A DNA stretch of 64,000 bases from Piscinibacter sp. XHJ-5. GTDB lineage: Bacteria; Pseudomonadota; Gammaproteobacteria; Burkholderiales; Burkholderiaceae_C. Both the position numbers and the translations under genes were made by a program. The stretch lies in the NCBI RefSeq assembly GCF_029855045.1, contig NZ_CP123228.1, forward strand, positions 4,030,001-4,094,000, written 5' to 3'. The notes under the pieces are model-generated. The model ran no database searches. It worked only from the letters and a program-made list of their open reading frames with translations, and was not told where the DNA came from. Of this stretch, positions 8,001-19,385 are shown one piece after another (the stretch's first letter is position 1; the number at the start of each line of letters is the position of its first letter).

Positions 8001-9904
8001 TCGATGCGAGGGGGAACTATCTCTTCGTCGCGCTGGAAACCAGCCGCGAGGTGGCGGTGGTCGATGCCCACGGACGGCGCGAGCTGTTCCGCTTCGACGT
8101 CGGACGCGCACCCCAGGGTCTCGCGCTCTCGGACGACGGACACACGCTGTACGTGAGCAACTTCATGGACCGCAGCGTGGACGTCTTCGACCTGCGCCCG
8201 CTGACGCAGCAGGGCCGCTTCAGCGTGGCGGGGGTGGCCACGCTCGCCGCAGTCGGGGTGGAGAAGCTCGCCCCGTCGGTGCTCACGGGCAAGCAGTTCT
8301 TCTACGACGCCCGCGACACGCGGCTGGCGCGCGACCGCTACATCAGCTGCGCGTCCTGCCACAACGACGGCGGCCACGACGGGCGGGTCTGGGACCTCAC
8401 CGGCCTCGGCGAAGGACTTCGCAACACGATCTCGCTGCGCGGCCGCGCGGGCGGACAGGGTTTCCTGCACTGGAGCAACAACTTCGACGAGGTGCAGGAC
8501 TTCGAAGGCCAGATCCGCTCGCTGGCCGGCGGCACCGGCTTGATGGCCGACGCCGTCTTCGCCGCCGGCACCCGCAGCCAGCCGCTGGGCGACCGCAAGG
8601 CCGGGCTCTCGACCGAGCTCGATGCGCTGGCGGCCTACGTGGCCTCGCTGAACACCTTCGACCCGAGCCCGCATCGGCCGAGCGCCGCCGCGCTGTCGGC
8701 CAACGGCAGCGCCGGCAAGACGGTGTTCACCACCTTCAACTGCGCGTCCTGCCACAGCGGCGCCGCGTACACCGGAAGCGGAGAGAACACGCTGTCGAAC
8801 GTCGGCACGGTCAAGCCGGCCAGCGGCAAGCGCCTGTGGCAGACGCTCGCCGGCATCGACGTGCCGACGCTGCGCGATGTGTGGGCGACGGCGCCGTACC
8901 TGCACGACGGCTCCGCCGCGACGCTCGATGCCGCGGTGCGCGCCCACGGCCTGAGCATCAGCGACGCCGATCTCGCCAAGCTCGTCCTCTTCCTGCGCGA
9001 GATCGGCGGCGACGAGCCGGCCGTGGCGGCCACCGCAAGCGCCGGCACCGGCCTGCTCGGCAGCTACTTCAACAACGTCGGCCTCACCGGCACCGCGGTG
9101 CTGCAGCGCACGGAAGCGGTCGACTTCGGCTGGGGCAGTGCCTCGCCGGGCACCGGCGTGACCGCCGACAACTTCTCGGTGCGCTGGACCGGGCAGGTGC
9201 ACGTGCCGAGCACCGGCACCTACCGCTTCCAGACCGAATCCGACGACGGCGTCCGGTTGTGGGTCAACGGCGTGCAGCTGGTCAACAACTGGACCGACCA
9301 TTCGCCGACGGTCAATACCAGCGCCGGCATCAACCTCGTGGCGGGCCAGCGCGTGGACGTGCGCATGGAGTACTACGAGAAAGGCGGCGGCGCCACCGCA
9401 CGCCTGCGCTGGCTCATCCCGGGCGACACGGCGTTCGTCGCCGTGCCTGCCAGCCGCCTCTTCCCGCCCACCGTGGGCACCGGGCTCACCGGCCAGTACT
9501 TCAACAACACCACGCTGAGCGGCACGCCGGTGCTGACGCGCATCGAGGCGGTCGATTTCGACTGGGCCTACGGCTCGCCCGGGTCCGGGGTGGGCACGAA
9601 CAACTTCTCGGCGCGCTGGACCGGCACGCTGGAGATATCGGCCACCGGGGCGTACCAGTTCCAGACGGTGTCGGACGACGCGGCGCGCGTCTACGTGAAC
9701 GGCGCGCTCGTCATCAACGCCTGGACCCCTCATGGGACCCGCACCGACACCAGCGCCAACGTCAACCTCACGGCGGGCCAGCGCTACACGATCACGGTCG
9801 AGTACCTCGAGAAGACATCGGTGGCGACGATGCGCCTGCGCTGGAAGGTGCCGGGCAGCGCCAGCCACGTGGCGATCCCGGCCGCGAGCCTGTACACGAA
9901 CTGA
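5054..9904 (+). CDS. Multidomain lipoprotein: copper-radical oxidase, Ig/PKD, YVTN propeller, two-haem cytochrome c, two PA14
   Basis: The product has 1616 residues. A lipobox (LLVSC, Cys about residue 25) predicts a membrane-anchored lipoprotein. Residues about 65-515 form a galactose/glyoxal oxidase propeller plus DUF1929 cap. The copper and cofactor residues are present: Cys131 (DIFCSS) and Tyr186 (RWYSSS) for the thioether pair, Tyr375-His376 (LYHSTALLLP), and His460 (VTHGWNMEQR). The stacking Trp of galactose oxidase is absent. Next come a putative-Ig domain (about 531-609), a PKD domain (about 623-695, WDFGDGTPE), a YVTN-type propeller (about 711-1060), a two-haem c-type region (CASCH at 1099-1103 and again at 1230-1234), and two PA14 domains (about 1333-1470 and 1473-1616). 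The oxidase would release H2O2; the two-haem part resembles the MauG/cytochrome c peroxidase group. Substrate and true peroxidase activity are unknown. A start at GTG 5003 is possible, but 5054 fits the signal peptide and ribosome site. Confidence 0.85.
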   Translation: MDKTSWALTRRALSCAVSAALLVSCGGGGDDGSTPAAKPEEAPRRKAQAVFTPSTPIPADAYQKGMWSPVNPWPLIAVHAVLMPDGRVLTYGSDADGKQTGNFIYDVWDPEGGLNAGHLTLPNGTGTDIFCSSQLVLPQGGAVFVAGGDNWTGTATTNTGNNNSNLFAYEGNSLARGNNMNRPRWYSSSTTLINGETYIQGGSGGTDRPEIRAADGSFRLLTGANTGGLDFMYPRNFVAPDGRVFGYDVAGRMYYVNTSGAGSFTSMGQFASAYAANDSSAAMFRPGRILQFGGNSNGAIVIDIRGPAPTVTPTMSMSSQRRLATGTLLPDGKVLATGGSSQWNALVNVNTSAEIWNPDTGEWTVGANGALARLYHSTALLLPDATVLVAGGGAPGPLNNRNIELYFPPYLFTSAGAMAPRPQISAAPTVLNIGQIFTVDVGGTAPVSRVVLVKTGSVTHGWNMEQRFVELTYTASGNRLSVQAPTHAGDAPPGFYMLFVLDSSGVPSVAKILRVNVADTPDPATTPTLPNPGDQMGALSQPATLQLNGSDPNGDVLRYSATGLPPGLAIDSASGLISGAPSTNGVFNVVVSVSDGVNAASVGFTWSVSDGSGEFKLAIPVLPPPTQSGSGATFTASSNGINTLYKWDFGDGTPETGWSSSPSATHNYTQPGLYYVTVTAVDDRHVEQRQTVLQAIYLPPTARKPAVSTSILVEPRVGANARVWVVNADNDSVSVFDAVTRARLAEIAVGSGPRALARASNGMVWVTNKRAASISVIDPATLAVNRTLTLTRGSQPYGIAMAPTGGYALVALEASGRLLKFDTASYAQTASTSVGLHARHVSISADGATAYVSRFITPPLPGESTASVSTGTGGGEVLALATGTMSVTRTLLLAHSDKPDAENQGRGLPNYLGAPVLSPDGTQAWVPSKQDNVRRGTLRDGLSLNFQNTVRAISSRLDLVNQAEDLNARIDHDNAGLASAGVFDARGNYLFVALETSREVAVVDAHGRRELFRFDVGRAPQGLALSDDGHTLYVSNFMDRSVDVFDLRPLTQQGRFSVAGVATLAAVGVEKLAPSVLTGKQFFYDARDTRLARDRYISCASCHNDGGHDGRVWDLTGLGEGLRNTISLRGRAGGQGFLHWSNNFDEVQDFEGQIRSLAGGTGLMADAVFAAGTRSQPLGDRKAGLSTELDALAAYVASLNTFDPSPHRPSAAALSANGSAGKTVFTTFNCASCHSGAAYTGSGENTLSNVGTVKPASGKRLWQTLAGIDVPTLRDVWATAPYLHDGSAATLDAAVRAHGLSISDADLAKLVLFLREIGGDEPAVAATASAGTGLLGSYFNNVGLTGTAVLQRTEAVDFGWGSASPGTGVTADNFSVRWTGQVHVPSTGTYRFQTESDDGVRLWVNGVQLVNNWTDHSPTVNTSAGINLVAGQRVDVRMEYYEKGGGATARLRWLIPGDTAFVAVPASRLFPPTVGTGLTGQYFNNTTLSGTPVLTRIEAVDFDWAYGSPGSGVGTNNFSARWTGTLEISATGAYQFQTVSDDAARVYVNGALVINAWTPHGTRTDTSANVNLTAGQRYTITVEYLEKTSVATMRLRWKVPGSASHVAIPAASLYTN

Positions 9905-9912
9905 GTGAAGCT

Positions 9913-9950
9913 CCCTCTCCCGCTCGCGGGAGAGGGAGAGGGAGAGGGAG
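9913..9950. repeat. Perfect 24-base palindrome plus short GAGAGG repeat
   Basis: CCCTCTCCCGC-TC-GCGGGAGAGGG at 9913-9936 is a perfect 11-bp stem and the best copy of the family in this window. It is followed by (GAGAGG)-like simple repeats to 9950. It lies between the convergent ends of the oxidase lipoprotein and the 5-oxoprolinase. Confidence 0.8.
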
Positions 9951-9962
9951 TCTGCGGGGCCG

Positions 9963-13574
<3,612 letters not shown>

Positions 13575-13652
13575 CTCGCTTCTCTCGATGGGTCGCTTCC
13601 GGCGGCGCGCAAGGTCGGGCGCCACCGGGGACTGTGATGTCTCAGGGCTTTT

Positions 13653-13688
13653 GGCCGTGCGGGGCATCGTAATGCCCATCGCACGGCC
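13653..13688 (-). other. Long interrupted hairpin between livF and the 5-oxoprolinase gene
   Basis: The arms GGCCGTGC/GCACGGCC (8 bp) are continued by GGGCAT/ATGCCC (6 bp) around a four-base loop, with a small bulge. The hairpin starts 46 bases after the livF stop. It has no U-run, so it is not a standard terminator. It could weaken read-through or stabilise the upstream transcript end. Confidence 0.4.
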
Positions 13689-13733
13689 GGATGGGTCGCA
13701 TCGGGTTGGTCCCTATCCTGGCTGCGGCAGCGG

Positions 13734-14456
13734 CTACAGCCCGAGATAGGCGCGCTTGATGTCGTCGCTGGCCAGCAGCTCCGAGCCGCTGCCTTGCATG
13801 ACGATGCGCCCGGTCTGGATCACGTAGCCGTGGTGCGCGATCGCCAGCGCCTTGTGAAGGTTCTGCTCCACCAGCAGGATCGCGACGCCCTGCGCGTTGA
13901 TGTGCTGGAGGGTGTCGAGCACCTTGGTGACGAACTTGGGCGCGATGCCCCACGACGGCTCGTCGAGCATCAGCAGCCGCGGGCGCGCCATCAGCCCGCG
14001 GCCGATCGCGAGCATCTGCTGCTCGCCACCGCTCATCGTCCCGGCGAGCTGGTGGCGGCGCTGCTCGAGGATGGGAAACCAGGCGAAGACCTGGTCCATC
14101 GTCTGCGCGATCTCTTCCCGGTCGCGGCGGGTGTAGGCCCCGAGCTCCAGGTTGCGCTGCACCGACAGGCGCGGAAACAGCCGCCGGCCCTCCGGCACCA
14201 GCGACAGGCCGAGCCCGACGCGCTCATGCGCCGGCAGGTCCTGCACCACGGCGTCCTCGAAGCGGATCTCGCCCGCATCGGCGCGATTGAGGCCGGCGAC
14301 CGCACGCAAGGTGGTCGACTTGCCGTTGCCGTTGCCGCCGACCAGCGCGACGATCCTGCCCGGCGGCACCTCGAGGTCGACCTTCGAGACGGCGAGCACG
14401 CCGCCGTAGCTCACCTTCAAGCCGCGCACGCTGAGCATGCTGTTTGTGACGACCAT
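13734..14456 (-). CDS. livF: Branched-chain amino acid-type ABC importer, ATP-binding protein LivF
   Basis: The product has 240 residues and is one of the two ATPases of a Liv/HAAT-family importer. It shows Walker A GGNGNGKST (about residue 40), the signature SGGEQQMLAIGRGL and Walker B LLMLDEPSWG, followed by the LivF-typical IAPKFV. It begins 2 bases after the livG stop, so it is translationally linked. In this family LivF and LivG form the cytoplasmic ATPase pair that powers uptake through LivH-LivM. The cargo is set by the binding protein at 17119-18387; given the flanking D-glutamate cyclase and 5-oxoprolinase genes it may be an amino acid derivative rather than a branched-chain amino acid. 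Confidence 0.9.
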   Translation of the reverse strand: MVVTNSMLSVRGLKVSYGGVLAVSKVDLEVPPGRIVALVGGNGNGKSTTLRAVAGLNRADAGEIRFEDAVVQDLPAHERVGLGLSLVPEGRRLFPRLSVQRNLELGAYTRRDREEIAQTMDQVFAWFPILEQRRHQLAGTMSGGEQQMLAIGRGLMARPRLLMLDEPSWGIAPKFVTKVLDTLQHINAQGVAILLVEQNLHKALAIAHHGYVIQTGRIVMQGSGSELLASDDIKRAYLGL

Positions 14457-14458
14457 GC

Positions 14459-15169
14459 TCACTCTCCCAGATAGGCCGCGACGACGCGCTCGTCGCGCGA
14501 CACCTCGGCCGGCGTGCCGTCGGCGATCTTCCTGCCGTAGTCGAGCACGACGATGCGGTCGGCGATCGGCATGATTCCCTCGAGCACGTGCTCGACGATG
14601 AGGCAGGCGATGCCCTGGGCGCGAATGCGCAGCACCACGTCGACGGCATCGCGCACTTCGGACGGATTGAGGCCGGCCATCACCTCGTCCATCAGCAGCA
14701 GCCTGGGCTCCAGCGCCAGCGCGCGCGCCACGGCAAGCCGCCGCTGCTCGCTGACGGTCAGGCTGCCGGCTGCACGTTCGGCGTGCCGCGCGAGGCCCAC
14801 GAAGTCGAGCAGCTCCAGCGCCTTGGAGCGCGCCAGTGCCGTGTTCCGGCGCAGCAGCAGCGCCCCCACCATCACGTTCTCCGCCGCGCTCATGCTGGTG
14901 AAGGTGCGCGCCACCTGAAAGGTGCGCGCGATGCCGATGCGCGCGCACTGCTCGGGTGACAGGCCCTGCACCGGGCGGCCCTCGAGGCGGATCTCGCCTT
15001 CGCTCGGCGCAAAGTAGCCGGCGATGCAGTTGAAGATCGTGGTCTTGCCGGCGCCGTTGGGCCCGATGAGGCCGACGATCTGCCCGCGCTCGATGCGAAA
15101 CGACACGTCGTCGTTGGCCACCAGGCCGCCGAAGCGCTTGGTGACGCGGTCGACCGACAGCAGGCTCAT
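14459..15169 (-). CDS. livG: Branched-chain amino acid-type ABC importer, ATP-binding protein LivG
   Basis: This 236-residue ABC ATPase has Walker A GPNGAGKTT (about residue 37), the LivG-typical GIARTFQVARTFTSMSAAEN, the signature LTVSEQRRLAVARAL and Walker B LLLMDEVMAGLNP. The Q-loop region FQ and the MAGLNP string match the BraF/LivG group. Its ATG overlaps the livM stop as ATGA. The signature loop reads SLTVSEQRR rather than LSxGQQ, which is common in LivG subgroups of Burkholderiales. It works with LivF on the cytoplasmic face of the LivHM channel. Confidence 0.9.
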   Translation of the reverse strand: MSLLSVDRVTKRFGGLVANDDVSFRIERGQIVGLIGPNGAGKTTIFNCIAGYFAPSEGEIRLEGRPVQGLSPEQCARIGIARTFQVARTFTSMSAAENVMVGALLLRRNTALARSKALELLDFVGLARHAERAAGSLTVSEQRRLAVARALALEPRLLLMDEVMAGLNPSEVRDAVDVVLRIRAQGIACLIVEHVLEGIMPIADRIVVLDYGRKIADGTPAEVSRDERVVAAYLGE

Positions 15170-16209
15170 GGCCTTTCCCCCCGGCGCGCCGCACGGCGCG
15201 CCCCCCAGCCGAGGACCAGCGCCCTCGCCCACCCGATCAGCCCCCCGGGCTTGTAGACGGCGATGGCGATGATGATGGTCGCGTAGATGATGAGATCGGT
15301 GCCGCGGCCGGTGCCGCCGAACAGGCTGCGCGAGCCCTCCTCGATCAGCGTCAGCGCCGCCGCGCCGACGACCGGCCCGAACAGCGAGCCGACGCCGCCG
15401 AGGATGGCGACCAGCGCCATCTTGATCGACAGGCCGGTGTGCAGCACCGAGCCGGGGTCGATGTAAAGCTCCTTTTGCGCATAGAGGCTGCCGCCCAGCG
15501 CGGCCAGGAAGCTGGAGAACGCCAGCGCGATCAGCTTGTAGCGGGTGAGGCTCACGCCCAGGCTGCGGGCCGCGTCCGGCTCGTCCTTGATGGCGCGGAA
15601 GTAGTAGCCCAGGTGGCTGCGCTGGATCCAGAGGTTCACGCCCAGGCTGATGGCCAGCAGGCCCAGCGCGAGGTAGTAGTACGGCGTCTTCGACGCGAAC
15701 ACCAGCGTGCTCCAGCCCTGCTTGTCCATCGGGATCGTCAGGCCCACGGCCGCGCCTGCGGGCTCCCAGTTGGTGACCAGCGTCTGGATGATCTCGGCCA
15801 CTGCGATCGTCGCCATCGTGAAGTAGTGGCCCTTCAGGCGAAAGCACGGCCAGCCGATCACCAGGCTCGCCGCCACCGCGATGCAGCCGCCGGCCAGCGC
15901 GCCGAGCCACGGATTGAGGCCGAGGGACAGCAGCATCGTCGAGGTGTAGGCCCCGATGCCGAAGAACGCGACGTGCCCCAGCGACACCTGCCCGGCGTAG
16001 CCGCCGAGGATGTTCCACGCGACGCCGAGCTGCGCGGCCATCAGGATGAGGATCAGCAGGTTGAGATGCGCCGGGCTGTCGATGCCCAGCGGCAGCGCGA
16101 CCAGCGCAGCGGCGGCAGCGGCCAGCAAAGGTGCCTTCCAGTTCGCCGCCGCAGCACCGCGGGCGGCGGGATTCAGGGCGAGGGTGTCCATCACGTTGTC
16201 GTGCTCCAT
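15166..16209 (-). CDS. livM: Branched-chain amino acid-type ABC importer, permease LivM
   Basis: This 347-residue integral membrane protein has eight to ten hydrophobic segments starting near residue 26. It carries the LivM hallmark NILGGYAGQVSLGHVAFFGIGAY (about residues 66-88) and a later LGGVGSLFGPVVGAA. It pairs with LivH to form the channel. Two starts are possible, ATG 16209 and ATG 16191; the first leaves 10 bases to the livH stop. The stop overlaps the livG start by four bases. The C-terminal tail is basic (GARRAARRGERP). Confidence 0.9.
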   Translation of the reverse strand: MEHDNVMDTLALNPAARGAAAANWKAPLLAAAAAALVALPLGIDSPAHLNLLILILMAAQLGVAWNILGGYAGQVSLGHVAFFGIGAYTSTMLLSLGLNPWLGALAGGCIAVAASLVIGWPCFRLKGHYFTMATIAVAEIIQTLVTNWEPAGAAVGLTIPMDKQGWSTLVFASKTPYYYLALGLLAISLGVNLWIQRSHLGYYFRAIKDEPDAARSLGVSLTRYKLIALAFSSFLAALGGSLYAQKELYIDPGSVLHTGLSIKMALVAILGGVGSLFGPVVGAAALTLIEEGSRSLFGGTGRGTDLIIYATIIIAIAVYKPGGLIGWARALVLGWGARRAARRGERP

Positions 16210-16219
16210 GGCGTTCGAT

Positions 16220-17086
16220 TCAGGCCTTGCCCAGCAGGCCCTGCGGGCGCCACACCAGCATCGCGAGGAAGAGCGCGAGCACGATGGCGGTCTTGAACTG
16301 CGGCCCGAGCAGCAGGCCGCCCATCACCTCGACGATGCCGACGAGGATGCCGGCCCAGAACGCGCCGGCGACGCTGCCGAAGCCGCCGAGGTTGACGACG
16401 ACGAAGGCGATCAGCACGAAGTTCGCGCCGACCTCCGGAAAGATCGGGAAGAAGGTGGCGAGCAGCGCGCCCGCCACGCCCGCGCAGGCCGCGCCCATGC
16501 CCCAGGCCAGTGTGAACATGCGCTGCGAATCGATGCCCATCAGCTGCGCCGCCTCGCGGTCGGCGGCGGTGGCTTCCAGCGCCGCCCCGGCCCTGGTGCG
16601 CACGAGGAACAGGTACACCGCCACGGTCGTCAGGACCGCGCCGGCGCCGGCCACCACCTGCGGCAGGCCGAGCTGCAGGCCCAGCAGCGATACCTGGCCC
16701 GACACGCTGGTCCGGTCGATCATGCGGAAGTCGGGCTTCCACAGGAACTGCGCAATGCCGCGCAGCAGGATCATCAGGCCGAAGGTGGTGAACACCTGCG
16801 CCAGCGAGGGCGCGCCGATGATGCGCTTGATGACGAGCCGGTAGACGGCCGCTCCCACCACGAAGAGCCCGACGGCCGTGATCGGCAGGCTCCACATCGG
16901 GTCGAAGGACCACAGCGCGTACATCCAGAAGGCGCCGTACATGCCGAGCATCAGGAACTCGCCGTGCGAGAAGTTCACGATGTCCATCACGCCGAAGATC
17001 AGCGTGAGGCCGACGGCGACCAGCGCATAGATCAGGCCGATCAGGACGCCGGAGGCGAGCGTTTGCAGCACGATGGTGGAGGTCAT
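16220..17086 (-). CDS. livH: Branched-chain amino acid-type ABC importer, permease LivH
   Basis: This 288-residue membrane protein carries LivH marks: LIYALVAVGLTLIFGVMDIVN at residues 18-38, the coupling-helix string ATAADREAAQLMGID, and VVNLGGFGSVAGAFWAGI near residue 240. It forms a heterodimeric channel with LivM. It begins 32 bases after the binding-protein gene and ends 10 bases before livM. There is nothing unusual in length or motif. Confidence 0.9.
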   Translation of the reverse strand: MTSTIVLQTLASGVLIGLIYALVAVGLTLIFGVMDIVNFSHGEFLMLGMYGAFWMYALWSFDPMWSLPITAVGLFVVGAAVYRLVIKRIIGAPSLAQVFTTFGLMILLRGIAQFLWKPDFRMIDRTSVSGQVSLLGLQLGLPQVVAGAGAVLTTVAVYLFLVRTRAGAALEATAADREAAQLMGIDSQRMFTLAWGMGAACAGVAGALLATFFPIFPEVGANFVLIAFVVVNLGGFGSVAGAFWAGILVGIVEVMGGLLLGPQFKTAIVLALFLAMLVWRPQGLLGKA

Positions 17087-17118
17087 GGTGAAGGCGATCC
17101 GTTCAGCCCGAGGTCGAT

Positions 17119-18387
17119 TCACTGCGCCTTGCGCTGATCCCACTTCGGCATCGGCCACACCACTTCCCGCGAGGCCATGTTGAAGGGCCACACGGTGTTG
17201 TATTTCCCGTCGACGATCTGCACCAGGATGCCGCGCCCCAGCACGTTCTGTCCGGTCTCGTCGAACTTCACGCCCTTCCACGGCATGATGAGGTGCTCGG
17301 CGGGGATGTTCGTCTCGGTGAGCGCCCTGCGGATCGCCTCGGGCTCGGTCGACCTGGCGCGGTTGATCGCGTCGGCGATCACCATCAGGCCGGTGAAGGT
17401 CCGCGACGAATTGCCGGTGAAGTTGGCCTTGTAGCGGCTCGCGTACAGCTCGTTGACGTCCTTGATCAACGGATTGCGGTTGGCCAGGTCCAGTGCCCAC
17501 ACTTCGCGCGTGATGACGTACTCGGCATCCCTGCCCAAGGTGCGGATGAACTCGGTGTCGGTGAAGCCCGCGTTGTTGGCGAGGATCATGTCGGGCGAGA
17601 AGCCCAGCTCCTTGTAGCTCTTCATCGCAAGGATCGCGTCGCCGAGGTACGACGACTGCAGGACCAGGGTGGGGTTGGCCGCCTTCAGCGTCTGCACTTC
17701 CGACGTGAGCTGCGTGCTCTTGGCCGGATACGTCACCTGCTTGACCAGCTTGTAGCCTTTCTCCGGCGCGAGCCTGGCCTGCAGCTTGGTCGTCTCGTTG
17801 CCCCACAGCGTGTTCTCGTTGAAGCTGGCGATCGAGGCGATCTGGATGCCACGCCTTTCCTGCAGCTCCTTCAGGAAGTCGAACTGGTTCTGCACGAACA
17901 GGTCGTCGTGCGGCGTCGTGCGGAAGAACCACTTGAAGCCCCGCTGCGTCAGCGTGGCCGAAGACGACTCCGGGTTGAGGAAGGGAATCTTGTAGCGCTC
18001 GGCGACCTGGCTGGCGGTGGCCGTGACATTGCTGTTGTAGCTGCCGACCAGCGCGACCACCTTCTCCTGCGAGATCAGCCGCTCGGCCTCGGTGGCGCCG
18101 GTCTGCGGATTGCCCTGGTGGTCGGCGAACACCAGACGGATCTTCGCGCCCTTCAGGTTGGGCAGGCCGCCGCCGGCGGCGAACGGCAGGTCGCGGATCC
18201 TGGCGCCGTTGTTGACGATGTCGGCGGCCAGCTCGAGCGCATTCTTCAGCTCCGCGCCGGTGGACGCCGCCGGTCCGGTCAGCGGATAGATCACGCCGAT
18301 GCGCACTTCCTGCTGCGCCTGGACCGTGCTCGCGAAAGCCGCGGCGAGTGCGGCGCCGCCCAGCACGCGAAGAAGATTCCTGTGCAT
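17119..18387 (-). CDS. Periplasmic binding protein of the Liv-type ABC importer
   Basis: The product has 422 residues: a signal peptide (cleavage after VQA, about residue 24), then the type I periplasmic binding fold opening QQEVRIGVIYPLTGPAAS. The string VALVGSYNSNVTATASQVAE lines the usual ligand pocket. A strong AGAGGAGAA site precedes the ATG. It sets the specificity of the LivHMGF importer encoded immediately downstream. At 422 residues it is longer than LivK (about 370) and closer to the amide/urea/aromatic-ligand groups, so the cargo cannot be read from sequence. It lies 29 bases after the D-glutamate cyclase-like gene, which suggests the cargo feeds that pathway. Confidence 0.88.
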   Translation of the reverse strand: MHRNLLRVLGGAALAAAFASTVQAQQEVRIGVIYPLTGPAASTGAELKNALELAADIVNNGARIRDLPFAAGGGLPNLKGAKIRLVFADHQGNPQTGATEAERLISQEKVVALVGSYNSNVTATASQVAERYKIPFLNPESSSATLTQRGFKWFFRTTPHDDLFVQNQFDFLKELQERRGIQIASIASFNENTLWGNETTKLQARLAPEKGYKLVKQVTYPAKSTQLTSEVQTLKAANPTLVLQSSYLGDAILAMKSYKELGFSPDMILANNAGFTDTEFIRTLGRDAEYVITREVWALDLANRNPLIKDVNELYASRYKANFTGNSSRTFTGLMVIADAINRARSTEPEAIRRALTETNIPAEHLIMPWKGVKFDETGQNVLGRGILVQIVDGKYNTVWPFNMASREVVWPMPKWDQRKAQ

Positions 18388-18416
18388 GTCGTTCTCCTCT
18401 TTGGAATGGGTGAAGC

Positions 18417-19253
18417 TCAGAAGCTGGCGAGCTGGTGGTTGAGCAGGTCGGTGATCAGCATCGAGCCCGGCGCATGGGTGATGCAGAACGCCGGCTTCGC
18501 CTGCGCGATCGCCGCCTGCGGTGTGACGCCGCAGGCCCAGAACACCGGCAGCTCGTCGGGCAGCACGTCCACCGGGTCGCCGTAGTCGGGCTGCGCGAGG
18601 TCGCGGATGCCGATCAGCGAGGGATCGCCGATGTGCACCGGCGCGCCGTGCACATCGGGAAAGCGCGACGTGACCTGGATCGCGCGGATGGCGGCGGCCG
18701 CGCGCAGCGGGCGCATCGAGACCACCATCGGCCCGTGGAAGGGACCCGCGGCGTGGGTGGCGATGTTCGTGCGGTACATCGCCACGTTGCGGCTCTGGTC
18801 GACGTGGCGCAGGTCCAGGCCGGCGTCGAGCAGCGCCTGCTCGAACGAGAACGAGCAGCCGATGACGAAGCTGACCAGGTCGTCGCGCCAGAGCGCAAGG
18901 ATGTCGGTCGGCTCGTCGACCAGCTCGCCGTCGCGCCACACGCGGTAGCGCGGCACGTCGGTGCGGATGTCGATGTCGGCGCCCAGCCTGGCGCAGTGCG
19001 GATCGCCCGGCTCCGACACCGCAAGCACCGGGCATGGCTTGGGATTGCGCTGGCAGTAGCGCAGGAAGTCGCCCGCCATCGCCTTCGGCAGGATGACGAC
19101 GTTGCCCTGCACGTGGTCGCGGGCGATGCCGCTGGTGTGCCCGGTGAACTGGCCCGCGCGGATCGCGGCGCGGGCGGCGATCACGGCTTCCCGGGTGACG
19201 GCGTCACTGCCGGCGCGGCGCTGCGTTGCTGCGGTTTTCAAGTCGATGTCCAC
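18417..19253 (-). CDS. D-glutamate cyclase-like protein (DUF1445 / putative hydro-lyase, YcsI family)
   Basis: The product has 278 residues and matches the DUF1445 family throughout: the N-terminal helix [41 protein letters not shown], the core [17 protein letters not shown], and near the C-terminus [14 protein letters not shown] and [15 protein letters not shown]. The homologous domain in mammalian DGLUCY is linked to conversion of D-glutamate to 5-oxo-D-proline. Its place at the head of an operon ending in 5-oxoprolinase makes that reaction plausible here, but this is inference; many bacterial members are only called putative hydro-lyases. The start is uncertain: I chose GTG 19253, which leaves about the normal leader. 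Paired inverted repeats lie just upstream. Confidence 0.75.
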   Translation of the reverse strand: MDIDLKTAATQRRAGSDAVTREAVIAARAAIRAGQFTGHTSGIARDHVQGNVVILPKAMAGDFLRYCQRNPKPCPVLAVSEPGDPHCARLGADIDIRTDVPRYRVWRDGELVDEPTDILALWRDDLVSFVIGCSFSFEQALLDAGLDLRHVDQSRNVAMYRTNIATHAAGPFHGPMVVSMRPLRAAAAIRAIQVTSRFPDVHGAPVHIGDPSLIGIRDLAQPDYGDPVDVLPDELPVFWACGVTPQAAIAQAKPAFCITHAPGSMLITDLLNHQLASF

Positions 19254-19323
19254 CGAAGAGAGAAAGTGCGGCGGATTGTGTTGGCCGTCGCGCTGCAGCG
19301 GCAAACGAGATTTTTTTCGATTA

Positions 19324-19373
19324 GCTCATCGGTTTTTTCGATGAGCCGCGCTGCTTGTCACCAGGATTGACAA
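19324..19373. promoter_or_regulatory. Two adjacent inverted repeats upstream of the D-glutamate cyclase-like gene
   Basis: GCTCATCG-N7-CGATGAGC (19324-19346, loop with six T) and TTGTCA-N7-TGACAA (19355-19373) lie between the LysR gene end and the start of the cyclase-ABC operon. The stretch is markedly A+T-rich for this genome, with further T-tracts at 19311-19319. No proper terminator U-run follows on the minus strand, so I read them as operator or promoter elements. The binding protein is unknown. Confidence 0.45.
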
Positions 19374-19385
19374 CCGGCCTTCCGG

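Noticed and set aside
19324..19346. Intrinsic terminator of the LysR gene
   Set aside because: Read on the minus strand the stem is followed by TAATCGAAAA, not a U-run; the T-run is in the loop. It is better treated as a possible operator.
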